A DNA stretch of 13,073 nucleotides from NCBI GenBank assembly GCA_031283785.1, contig JAITBC010000092.1, positions 1-13,073 of the forward strand, read 5' to 3'. The notes under the pieces were generated by a model. It did not search any database. It saw only the letters and a list, made by a program, of their open reading frames with translations, and was not told the DNA's origin. Below are positions 1 through 6,871 of this stretch, in pieces (position 1 is the stretch's first letter; the number at the start of each line of letters is the position of its first letter). The DNA is from Tannerella sp. GTDB lineage: Bacteria > Bacteroidota > Bacteroidia > Bacteroidales > Tannerellaceae. Position numbers and translations under genes: made by a program.

Positions 1-2389
1 TTATCTGAAGCATATAAAACGCGCCTTTGTCGCGGCAATCAGGCTTTATATCGACGGCGAACTCTATTTCTACGGGACGTCCCATCTCTTTTTGTCCGAT
101 TTCGAGCAAGGCATTAAGCGTTTCGCTCAAAGGGAACATGTCGTATTGCAGGATATTTGCGAACGACAATATTTTCCTGCCTCCCGGATAGTAGCCGTCG
201 CGTATGATCTGATCCTGTGGGTCGTAAGTGGAGACAATATATTTCAGTATGCCGTCGTGGTCGGCATCTTTGACGGATAATTTGACCAGGTTGAACGCGT
301 CGTTAGCGGTCAGTTCGAGGGGCGAGTCTTTCATGTCCAAAGCCAGGAAGTGTGTTTGCGTTTCGCGCAGTGCGAAATCAGGCGTACTCATTTGCAGGAT
401 GTTATGCGGATGCCGGGGCGAGAACCTCAACGTGACGCCCCCGTCGACGACATATTTTCCAAGTCCGAGGGCGATGTTGGCGATTCCGTCTTCGGTTTTT
501 TCATTCCCTATCGGGTAGAAATTGAGGGATTTTGCCACTCCGCTTATTGTCGGGTACAAATGATTCCCGTATTGGCGTCCGACGACTTCCTGCAGTACGA
601 TTGCCATCTTTTCGTTTTCGATCAGGTTGCCGGTAGCCGTCATATACGCCTTGCTGTCTTTATAGAATACGGAAGCGTAAACGCCTTTGATGGCGTCGCT
701 TACCGATTGAAGCATCTCGTTTTTGTCGGATAAGTTTGGCGCCATATATGTCGAATATACACCGGCAAACGGCTGGTAATGAGCATCTTCGAGCAGGCTT
801 GAGGAGCGGATTGCGACCGGGCGGCGGATGACCTCGAAAAATGCCGTCAGGTCGTCGACAAGTCGTGCAGGCAGGTCTGCATGCACGAAATGCCGCAGTA
901 TTTCATCGTCTCCGATATCGCTTAATGCCGCCGAATACAGGTTGTTTGTTTCCATAAATTCATCGAATATATCAGTGCATAAGACGACTGTTTTCGGGAT
1001 GTTTACGGAAAAATTATCTTTCTCCAGGCGAGGGTAGCGTTTTATCATAGCGCCGATGAATGCAAGCCCGCGCCCTTTACCTCCGAGCGACCCGTCGCCT
1101 ATGCGTGCGAAGTTACTGTATTCGTCGAACCGTTCTTTCTGGTATACGGCTACTACGCCGAAATTTTTCATCCGGCGGTATTGCACGATGACGTCGAAGA
1201 TGAACTGCCGGGCTTCGTCCATATCCTTATACGCGCTCACATCCACCTGTTTCAGCAGTTCTGCCGGCGGGAACATCGCCCGCGAATAGAAAAAGCGGGA
1301 GAAATGATTGCGTGAAAGGTGATATCTCAGCGAATCGTCGGGGATTTTCATGATTTTGTTCTGGAGATCTTTCAGGTCTTTTATGCGCATAATCTCCTCT
1401 TTCGTTTGGGGATCGAGGATGACGAAGTCGCCGAATCCGAAGCGTTGCATGATTTTCTTTTTCAGTTCGCGCGCGTACGTTTTCGATTGTTTGCAGATGA
1501 ATGATGCGCCTGTTTCTTTTGCGTATTTCATGTTTTCCTGTTCGGACGATTCGAGTATGACGGGTACAGGCCCTCCTTCTCTACGCGCATAACGGCAGAA
1601 TTTATACCCGGCTACGGGGTCGTTCTCGTTGTCGTGCGTGAAACTGATATCCGATATGATGCCGAGTATATTATCCTTGTAATCGCCGAATATGCGCATG
1701 GCCTCTTCATACGTTCGCGCCAGCATGATTTTCGGGCGTCCACGCATGCGTAGCGTTTTCTGGTGTTCGTTAAGCGCCTCTTTGGCAAACTCCCGGCTTT
1801 GCTCAAGCACAAATTTATACAGGTGCGGCAGGGTGGAAGAATAAAAACGGATGGAATCTTCGACAAGAAGTATGATCTGCACCCCCACGCTTTTCGTGTC
1901 GTCGGGGGCGTTCATTTTGTCTTCTATCAGTTTGATGATTGCCAGCAGCAGGTCCGGGTTGCCTAACCAGCTGAAAACATAGTCGATGGCGCTGAGGTCT
2001 TCATTTGCGATACATTTTGATACTTCACGCGAAAAAGGCGTCAGTACGACAATCGGTATTTCCGGGTAGCGCCGTTTGATTTCCTTAGGCGTCCCGAAGA
2101 TGTCGCGGTCGACCATGTTAGGCATAAAGATGATAAGGTCGAAACTCAGATTTCCGAGTTCGTTCAGCGCCTCCTCTTCCGTCGTCGCCTGCGTAAATCG
2201 CGGCGGATAGCGCAGCGTTAAGGAGGTGTACTCGTTAAAAATCTGTTCGTCGACGCGCCCGTCGTCTTCGAGCATGAACGCATCATATTTTGTAGCGATA
2301 AGCAATACGTTGTAGATGCGTTTATGCATCAGGTTTGCAAACGATGTATCCTTGAACGCTACGTGCCTGAATTCCTGTATGTTACTCAT
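1..2389 (-). CDS. PEP synthase/PPDK-type protein with two N-terminal receiver-like domains (3' end missing)
   Basis: Reading the minus strand from ATG at 2389-2387 gives 796 codons without a stop; the frame leaves the window at base 1. The C-terminal third matches the pyruvate phosphate dikinase/PEP synthase ATP-binding domain: a glycine-rich GSLGGKGRGLAF stretch (about 433-444), PVAIRSSSLLEDAHYQPFAG (524-543), and a family-type end, EIEFAVD then FYMLQI (774-796), where an RP pair would be expected next. The N-terminus looks like two receiver folds. In the first (about 26-158) the phosphoacceptor Asp appears replaced by Met89. The second (about 171-315) keeps LLVEDS (174-179), Asp247, Ser281/282 and Lys300. 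Homologues in Bacteroidales are annotated as PEP/pyruvate-binding proteins. Whether a phosphohistidine domain follows cannot be seen here, so catalytic PEP synthesis is unproven. Start choice: first ATG, about 24 nt after the predicted transcript start. Six shorter plus-strand frames overlap it and are shadows. Confidence 0.88.
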   Translation of the reverse strand, partial: MSNIQEFRHVAFKDTSFANLMHKRIYNVLLIATKYDAFMLEDDGRVDEQIFNEYTSLTLRYPPRFTQATTEEEALNELGNLSFDLIIFMPNMVDRDIFGTPKEIKRRYPEIPIVVLTPFSREVSKCIANEDLSAIDYVFSWLGNPDLLLAIIKLIEDKMNAPDDTKSVGVQIILLVEDSIRFYSSTLPHLYKFVLEQSREFAKEALNEHQKTLRMRGRPKIMLARTYEEAMRIFGDYKDNILGIISDISFTHDNENDPVAGYKFCRYARREGGPVPVILESSEQENMKYAKETGASFICKQSKTYARELKKKIMQRFGFGDFVILDPQTKEEIMRIKDLKDLQNKIMKIPDDSLRYHLSRNHFSRFFYSRAMFPPAELLKQVDVSAYKDMDEARQFIFDVIVQYRRMKNFGVVAVYQKERFDEYSNFARIGDGSLGGKGRGLAFIGAMIKRYPRLEKDNFSVNIPKTVVLCTDIFDEFMETNNLYSAALSDIGDDEILRHFVHADLPARLVDDLTAFFEVIRRPVAIRSSSLLEDAHYQPFAGVYSTYMAPNLSDKNEMLQSVSDAIKGVYASVFYKDSKAYMTATGNLIENEKMAIVLQEVVGRQYGNHLYPTISGVAKSLNFYPIGNEKTEDGIANIALGLGKYVVDGGVTLRFSPRHPHNILQMSTPDFALRETQTHFLALDMKDSPLELTANDAFNLVKLSVKDADHDGILKYIVSTYDPQDQIIRDGYYPGGRKILSFANILQYDMFPLSETLNALLEIGQKEMGRPVEIEFAVDIKPDCRDKGAFYMLQI

Positions 2390-2416
2390 AATTAATTATA
2401 AAACTGAATATTTGTA

Positions 2417-2449
2417 TTGCAAATGTAAGAATAATATGTACATTTGCAA
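2417..2449. promoter_or_regulatory. Overlapping divergent promoters inside a perfect 11-bp inverted repeat
   Basis: TTGCAAATGTA (2417-2427) is repeated in inverted form as TACATTTGCAA (2439-2449) with an 11-bp spacer. On the plus strand this gives TTG (2417-2419), 19 nt, TACATTTG (2439-2446), a match to the Bacteroides -33/-7 consensus pointing to the AraC-type gene. On the minus strand the same spacing and sequence point to the PEP synthase-like gene. Each -7 box is therefore next to the other promoter's -33 box. The repeat could also be, or additionally be, an operator for a dimeric regulator. Confidence 0.65.
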
Positions 2450-2526
2450 CCCTTTTCTGAAAGAATAAAATTTGAAATAAAGAGAGTGATATGTAGAATA
2501 TTTTGGGAGTGCTTTTCTTGATTCCA

Positions 2527-3423
2527 ATGGAGAATATTTTTAAAGTAAGAGAATTAAACGCTTGTCGTAAAGATGTGGCGGATGTTAGCGCCGCTTTTGT
2601 TTATTATGAAATAGAAGCGGGGGAGGAAATCGGCAACCATGCATTGCCGCTGCATTTTATCTTTTTTGTCCTTGAAGGGGTGATGGAAGTGAGTTACAAT
2701 CAGTTTGAAAATCACCGGTTTGAGACAAATGAAATGCTATTCCTGTTGCGTTCGTCTTCCGTTAAAGTCAGGACGTTGAAAAACGTAAAACTTTATGTGA
2801 TGTATTTCGACAAACTTATGTCGTCTTCGTGCGACAGGCAGTTGTTTAAGACATATCTGCCGTATGCGGAAAAATCCGTTTATGACTTCCGTCCGGTTGC
2901 TATTCCTGCTCCGGTGCGCGTTTTTCTCGAACAGACACTGTATTTTCAGAACCTGAAAGTCGATTGCAGCCATTTCAATGCGCTTAAACAGCATGAATTT
3001 TTCTTATTGTTACATTATTTCTGTGCGCGCGAGGAGGTTGTCGCTCTTCTTTCCCCGATGATGGGAGAGTCGATGGATTTCAGGAATAAGGTGCTGGAGA
3101 GCTATCCCAAAGTTGACGGCAGGAGTGTGACCAAGTTTGCCGGTCTTGTCGGGATGGGACGTAAGACGTTCGACAAGCGTTTCCGTGAGGAGTTTAATAC
3201 TTCGCCGGCAAAGTGGATGCAACAGGAGACGGCAAAACGGCTGCGGTTATATCTGTCGGAATCGGGCGTTACGATCTCGGATGCAATGGATAAGTTTTAT
3301 TTTAATTCGCCCGGACATTTTAATCGTTTTTGTCATCATTATTTTCATGCGTCGCCGGGTGCAATTGCCAGGGAGGTTAAAGCATCGATACGTAAAAAAG
3401 ACAAAAGCCAGGATATGGATTGA
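2527..3423 (+). CDS. AraC-family transcriptional regulator
   Basis: A 298-aa protein in which two parts can be seen. The N-terminal part (about 20-100) looks like the cupin-type sensing domain of AraC regulators, with alternating hydrophobic strands such as HFIFFVLEGVMEVSY. The C-terminal part (about 196-283) is the double helix-turn-helix DNA-binding domain, with the family pattern: RKTFDKRFREEFNTSPAKWM, then A..LRLYL, then TISDAMDKFYFNSPGHFNRF and a final SPGAI. The first ATG (2527) was chosen; TTG 2503 and GTG 2509 are in frame upstream but would add only hydrophobic residues with no support. It is transcribed away from the PEP synthase-like gene and towards the fimbrial cluster, which starts 757 bp downstream. 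Regulators of this family often sit beside the operon they control, so fimbrial control is plausible, but the ligand and target are unknown. Confidence 0.88.
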   Translation: MENIFKVRELNACRKDVADVSAAFVYYEIEAGEEIGNHALPLHFIFFVLEGVMEVSYNQFENHRFETNEMLFLLRSSSVKVRTLKNVKLYVMYFDKLMSSSCDRQLFKTYLPYAEKSVYDFRPVAIPAPVRVFLEQTLYFQNLKVDCSHFNALKQHEFFLLLHYFCAREEVVALLSPMMGESMDFRNKVLESYPKVDGRSVTKFAGLVGMGRKTFDKRFREEFNTSPAKWMQQETAKRLRLYLSESGVTISDAMDKFYFNSPGHFNRFCHHYFHASPGAIAREVKASIRKKDKSQDMD

Positions 3424-3454
3424 GCCGGCAACTGTCTTATTATCGATTATGAAC

Positions 3455-3490
3455 TATTTTATTAATGTAGGCGCGTACATCAATAAAATA
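3455..3490 (+). terminator. Long hairpin after the AraC-type gene
   Basis: Arms 3455-3469 and 3476-3490 pair over 15 positions with one mismatch (A3464 against C3481) around a six-base loop, ggcgcg. It begins 32 bp after the regulator stop codon. There is no clear T-run on either side, so it may be a transcript-stabilising or processing hairpin rather than a classical intrinsic terminator. Confidence 0.5.
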
Positions 3491-3514
3491 ATAGATATGG
3501 TATATAGACAAATT

Positions 3515-3552
3515 TAATGCTAATTATTAGTGCAAAAACATAATAATGCTAA
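3515..3552. repeat. Direct repeat TAATGCTAA upstream of the fimbrial promoter
   Basis: TAATGCTAA occurs exactly at 3515-3523 and 3544-3552, 29 bp apart start to start. The second copy ends 4 bp before the -33 box at 3557. The first copy overlaps an 11-bp palindrome, CTAATTATTAG (3520-3530). Direct repeats touching the -33/-35 element are the usual layout of AraC-type activator sites, so these are candidate binding sites. This is inference from position. Confidence 0.4.
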
Positions 3553-3556
3553 AATA

Positions 3557-3588
3557 TTTGTTTGATTTGAAAATGTTATTTATATTTG
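3557..3588 (+). promoter_or_regulatory. Bacteroides-type promoter, likely for the fimbrial operon
   Basis: TTTG (3557-3560), 20 nt, TATATTTG (3581-3588) fits the TTTG/TAnnTTTG consensus fully. Two more TTTG copies (3561 and 3566) lie at less suitable spacing. The transcript would start near 3595. The next well-supported gene begins at 4181, which implies a very long leader or a second, nearer promoter. Confidence 0.6.
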
Positions 3589-4180
3589 TAGCGAGATTTT
3601 ACGATGAAATCGTAGAGTTTTCAACAACGGCACGATGAAAGCGTTTATTGTGCGTAAAAAAACAAAATTTCATGTGATGCAAAAGTCCGATACTTGTGTT
3701 TTAACGTTTAAAAGAGGTAATTTTGCAATTATTTTGCTCATGTTTTGTCAAAATAGCAAAAATGAGAATAAATTTATCCGAAAAGGTAATAATAATTCGC
3801 AAAAAGGCTGCATTTTTGTGGCGAATAAATCAGTGGATTTAGCGGCTTTGCGGTAATTGTTTTTGGTGAAATCGTTTTTTTTGTCTTTTCGGCATTTTTT
3901 AGTGTTGTTTTGTACGTAAAAGTAATAATTTTGTCTTGTAAAGTGAGTTTTTTGTATGTTAATATGTTTTTTCTGAAAAATAGCGATCATATTGCGGAGC
4001 GGGATAAGAATCTTTCCCGGCTTTCCGGTTGCTGTTGATATGGATTGAAAAAGGTAAGAAAAGAGGTGAACGAATCCTCGGAAATAAAATAAATAATTGT
4101 AATGATGACAGGCGATACTTTGGTTGTATAGCGGCTTAATGCCTCGATCCGGAGTTTTCCCCGTCATAAAATGTGAGAAT
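3589..4180 (+). other. Long AT-rich leader/intergenic region without a convincing gene
   Basis: Just after the predicted start lies a small hairpin, TACGAT-GAA-ATCGTA (3600-3614), followed by four T residues. A 73-codon frame starts at 3635 (MKAFIVRKK...) and ends at 3856, about 40 nt below the predicted transcript start. It has no recognisable domain and is doubtful. A possible second promoter core, TACTTTG (4116-4122), with TTG at 4097-4099, is weak because of its 16-nt spacing. TAnnTTTG-like boxes at 3718-3725 and 3926-3933 lack a properly placed -33 partner. The region could hold an untranslated regulatory leader or a small RNA; nothing in it was recognised as a known riboswitch. Confidence 0.4.
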
Positions 4181-4963
4181 ATGAAAAAGATAGCATTGTT
4201 GATGTTTTTTTTGTTGTTTGCGGTGAAATCGGAGCTGTTGGCGCAAGACATGGCGTTGAAAACGAACCTCCTGTACGATGCTACAACAACGATAAATATT
4301 GGATACGAAGTGGCTTTGAATCGTAAAACCACTTTAGACATCTGGATGAATTACAACCCGTGGTTATTAGGCCATAAATGGGTTGGAATAGAAGACGCCG
4401 GTAATGCTTTCGTGGAGAAACGGGATACACGGTTAAAACATTTCCTGTTTCAGCCGGAGATTCGTTGGTGGGCATGCGAAAAGTTTAACGGGCATTTTTT
4501 CGGAGTGCATGCTCATGGAGGAGTTTTTAGTGTAGGAGCGTTAAAAATGCCGTTTGGAATGGGCGATTACGGACTGGGTGAATATCCGGTTGAAATGACG
4601 ACCGGCGACGGATATGTTGTGAAAGGTATACAGTATAAGAAAGGGACAAGCCCCTATAAAGGGCTGGTAGACAAGTTCGGGGAAGATTATGCGAGGAACC
4701 AGATGCTTTATGCCAATGCGGACAGGGACGGCATCTATACCAACAGTTTTGAAGGATGGTTTGCCGGGCTTGGCGTTTCGTACGGATATCATTGGATATT
4801 GTCTACGAGGGTTAGCATGGAGTTCACGGTTGGTATGGGCTATGCATATCTGAGTTATGAGAAACTTCGCTGTACGAGTTGCAAACAGCCCGTCGGAGAA
4901 GAGAACGTTCACTATATCGGCCCGACGCGTGCGGGACTGTCGTTAGTGTACATGCTTAAGTGA
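4181..4963 (+). CDS. DUF3575 domain-containing envelope protein
   Basis: A 260-aa protein with a typical signal peptide (MKKIALLMFFLLFAVKSELLAQ, cleavage near residue 21). The mature part starts ALKTNLLYDATTTINIGYEV (25-44), the characteristic opening of DUF3575. It continues with alternating aromatic strands (LDIWMNYNPW, FLFQPEIRWW, GHFFGVHAHGG and, near the end, FEGWFAGLGVSYGYHW), which suggest an outer-membrane beta structure. A CTSC pair (231-234) near the C-terminus could form a disulfide. Genes of this type commonly precede a DUF3868 gene and fimbrillin genes in Bacteroidales, as here (50-bp gap to the next gene). Its molecular role is not established; assembly or export of fimbriae is inferred from context. 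ATG 4181 was preferred over the in-frame upstream ATG at 4124 because it places the signal peptide at the N-terminus. Confidence 0.87.
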   Translation: MKKIALLMFFLLFAVKSELLAQDMALKTNLLYDATTTINIGYEVALNRKTTLDIWMNYNPWLLGHKWVGIEDAGNAFVEKRDTRLKHFLFQPEIRWWACEKFNGHFFGVHAHGGVFSVGALKMPFGMGDYGLGEYPVEMTTGDGYVVKGIQYKKGTSPYKGLVDKFGEDYARNQMLYANADRDGIYTNSFEGWFAGLGVSYGYHWILSTRVSMEFTVGMGYAYLSYEKLRCTSCKQPVGEENVHYIGPTRAGLSLVYMLK

Positions 4964-5013
4964 GTATAAATCAGGAATGATATAATTGGAGTTGAAGATT
5001 TAAAATTAAAAAT

Positions 5014-6645
5014 ATGAATAAAATAAGTTACATAACGATTGTACTTGGTATTTTTCTTTGTTTTCCGGTCAGTGCGCAGCGCCAGGAGTTAGGCAATACG
5101 CGTAACAGGTCGGCAAAGCAGGACTCTTCTGCTCCAGAAGCCGGCGGCGGGAACAGCCGGAATACGGTCTCTCAGGCCAACCGTGTGCAATACCACCGTA
5201 ATTATATGAAGCAATCAGGCGATTCCCTTGTTATCGATATGGATATCGATATGTCGAAGGTGAGCCTGAAGGCGAATCACGCCCAGATTCTTACGCCGGT
5301 GATAGGTTCTGAGACGGAAGAGATTGAATTGCCGAAAGTGATGATACAGGGTGCGGAAAAACACAGAGCTTTTATGCGGGAACTGGAACTTGACGACCGG
5401 GCATACGAGGAATTTGAGAACAATCTGCCCTATGCCATCATCAAACCGAAAGGCAAGCTTCATTACCGCATGTCGGTTCCTTTCGAAGCATGGATGACGG
5501 ACGCCTTTTTAGACGTTGAGGAGGACCTGTGCGGCTGCGGCGACCAGGCGAAGATAGCCCGTTCGCGCGTGTTCGAAGGACTGACAAAAGAAATCATCGC
5601 CGACCCGGTTTATCAGGTGCGCCCACAATTGGCATATATTCAACCGGAAGTAGAGGTCATCAAGAAGCGTACGGAAATAGGTAACGCATATCTTGATTTC
5701 CCGCGCGGCAAGAACGAGATATATCCCGATTTCGGCAATAACCCCGTCGAATTGGCGAAGATCGACAATATGATCCGTACGATTGCTACAAATAAAGATA
5801 TTACCGTCCAGAGCGTTTATATGGCAGGTTACGCATCTCCCGAAAGTTCGTTGAAGTTCAATACCGAACTTTCCCGTGCTCGCGCCGAATCAATGATGCG
5901 ATATTTCATGAATAACAGCGCCATCCAGCCAAGCCTGTTCGAAGCGCATACGGGCGGCGAAGACTGGGACGGGCTGCGCCGGTTGCTGGAAGAATACCCG
6001 TTGTCGCATAAGAACGAGATATTCCGCCTCATGAATACGATCGACGATCTGGATGCGCGTGAGAAAGCGATCAGTAAAGTAGGCGACGGGCGTCCGTACA
6101 AAATTATATATGAGGAGTTATATCCCAAACTTCGCCGCGTCGTCTGCGAAGTCAATTATACAGTAAAAGATTTTTCCCTTGAAGAAGCGCTGGAAAATCT
6201 GAAGATAGCGCCTCAGCTGTTAAGTCTGAACGAAATGTATATTGTGGCGAATACGTACGAAGCGGGGAGCGCGGAATTTCTGAAAGTCTTTGAAGTCGCT
6301 CGCGAAGAGTTCCCGGACGATCCGGTGGCGAACCTTAACGGCGCGGCGGCGGCGCTGTCGAAGAATAACCTGCGCGAGGCGGAGCGTTATCTGAAACTTG
6401 CCGATCCCTCGACGCCGGAATATGCGAATAATATGGGCGTATTCCTGATGTTGAAAGGGAGCTATCCCGAAGCGGACACGTATCTGAAACGCGCCGAAAA
6501 AGAAGGACTGCAGATGGCGTCGCATAACATAAGGGAGTTGAAAAAGAAATTAGCGAATATAAATAACCGTCGCGAAGCAGGGGCCGATACGGAAAGGGAT
6601 GGCGAATCCCCGTCGTCTGCCTCCCAGCGACGCAAAGTGAGATAA
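5014..6645 (+). CDS. DUF3868 protein with OmpA-like and TPR-like regions
   Basis: A 543-aa protein with a signal peptide ending near VSAQ (residues 19-22), a Ser/Asn/Gly-rich linker, then a DUF3868-type region (about 58-215) with a strand rich in IDMDIDMSKV and a CGCG motif (173-176). Residues about 225-300 resemble OmpA C-terminal domains: YLDFPRGKNEI, then MAGYASPES, then FNTELSRARAESMMRYF. The Asp of the OmpA peptidoglycan motif (usually HTD) is replaced (YAS), while the Arg-bearing LSRARA helix remains. Residues about 405-505 read as helical TPR-like repeats (EAERYLKLADP and EADTYLKRAEKEG), and the tail is basic and Ser-rich. It probably acts in the periplasm or at the outer membrane with the DUF3575 protein in fimbrial production. 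The function is inferred from gene neighbourhood only. Confidence 0.85.
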   Translation: MNKISYITIVLGIFLCFPVSAQRQELGNTRNRSAKQDSSAPEAGGGNSRNTVSQANRVQYHRNYMKQSGDSLVIDMDIDMSKVSLKANHAQILTPVIGSETEEIELPKVMIQGAEKHRAFMRELELDDRAYEEFENNLPYAIIKPKGKLHYRMSVPFEAWMTDAFLDVEEDLCGCGDQAKIARSRVFEGLTKEIIADPVYQVRPQLAYIQPEVEVIKKRTEIGNAYLDFPRGKNEIYPDFGNNPVELAKIDNMIRTIATNKDITVQSVYMAGYASPESSLKFNTELSRARAESMMRYFMNNSAIQPSLFEAHTGGEDWDGLRRLLEEYPLSHKNEIFRLMNTIDDLDAREKAISKVGDGRPYKIIYEELYPKLRRVVCEVNYTVKDFSLEEALENLKIAPQLLSLNEMYIVANTYEAGSAEFLKVFEVAREEFPDDPVANLNGAAAALSKNNLREAERYLKLADPSTPEYANNMGVFLMLKGSYPEADTYLKRAEKEGLQMASHNIRELKKKLANINNRREAGADTERDGESPSSASQRRKVR

Positions 6646-6871
6646 TAATGAATGATGAATAACGGTTTGGCGTTTTTTGCCGGATTGACGTGGGGAAAGC
6701 AGGAAGAACAAACAAACAGATAGTATAGTATTAACAGTTAAATGAATTTGCGTATGGGTATGAAACAAAAAGATGAATGACTAAGGTATTATTAAAAAAT
6801 TAGAGAGAAAAATTAGAGAAAAACAAACAAATTATTGAATTATTTTATTACTAACTAAAAATTAAAAGATT
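6646..6871 (+). other. A-rich leader of the major fimbrillin gene
   Basis: This 226-bp gap is much longer than the 50-bp and 68-bp gaps seen elsewhere in the cluster. It contains a short hairpin-like GGC-GTTTTTT-GCC (6671-6682) and becomes strongly A-rich before the start codon. No full TAnnTTTG promoter was found; TGAATTTG (6743-6750) is one base off but lacks a -33 box. A-rich leaders favour translation in Bacteroides, which fits a highly made structural subunit. Confidence 0.4.
6795..6820 (+). repeat. Tandem 13-bp repeat in the fimbrillin leader
   Basis: AAAAATTAGAGAG (6795-6807) is followed directly by AAAAATTAGAGAA (6808-6820), 12 of 13 bases identical. It lies 51 bp before the start codon in the untranslated leader. 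Slippage here could change leader length. Confidence 0.6.

Noticed and set aside
350..733. A 127-codon plus-strand frame and five shorter ones between 92 and 1966
   Set aside because: All lie opposite the continuous 796-codon minus-strand gene, which has clear PPDK motifs. Their translations show no domain.
3137..3517. A 126-codon plus-strand frame overlapping the end of the AraC-type gene
   Set aside because: It is in another frame over the DNA-binding domain coding sequence and runs into the downstream hairpin, with no domain or promoter of its own.
3424..3720. An invertible fimbrial promoter of the kind known in Bacteroides
   Set aside because: I found no pair of inverted repeats flanking the promoter at 3557-3588. 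The hairpin at 3455-3490 is a self-contained stem-loop upstream of it, and no invertase gene is in the window.
4005..4036. GC-rich short inverted segments in the leader (GGGA...TCCC and CCGG-CTTT-CCGG)
   Set aside because: Stems are only 4-5 bp with mismatches; too weak to call as a regulatory structure by eye.
3748..4341. A 197-codon minus-strand frame across the leader and the start of the DUF3575 gene
   Set aside because: It overlaps the well-supported DUF3575 gene by 161 bp, has no recognisable domain, a low-complexity Phe/Asn/Lys-rich composition, and no promoter was seen for it.
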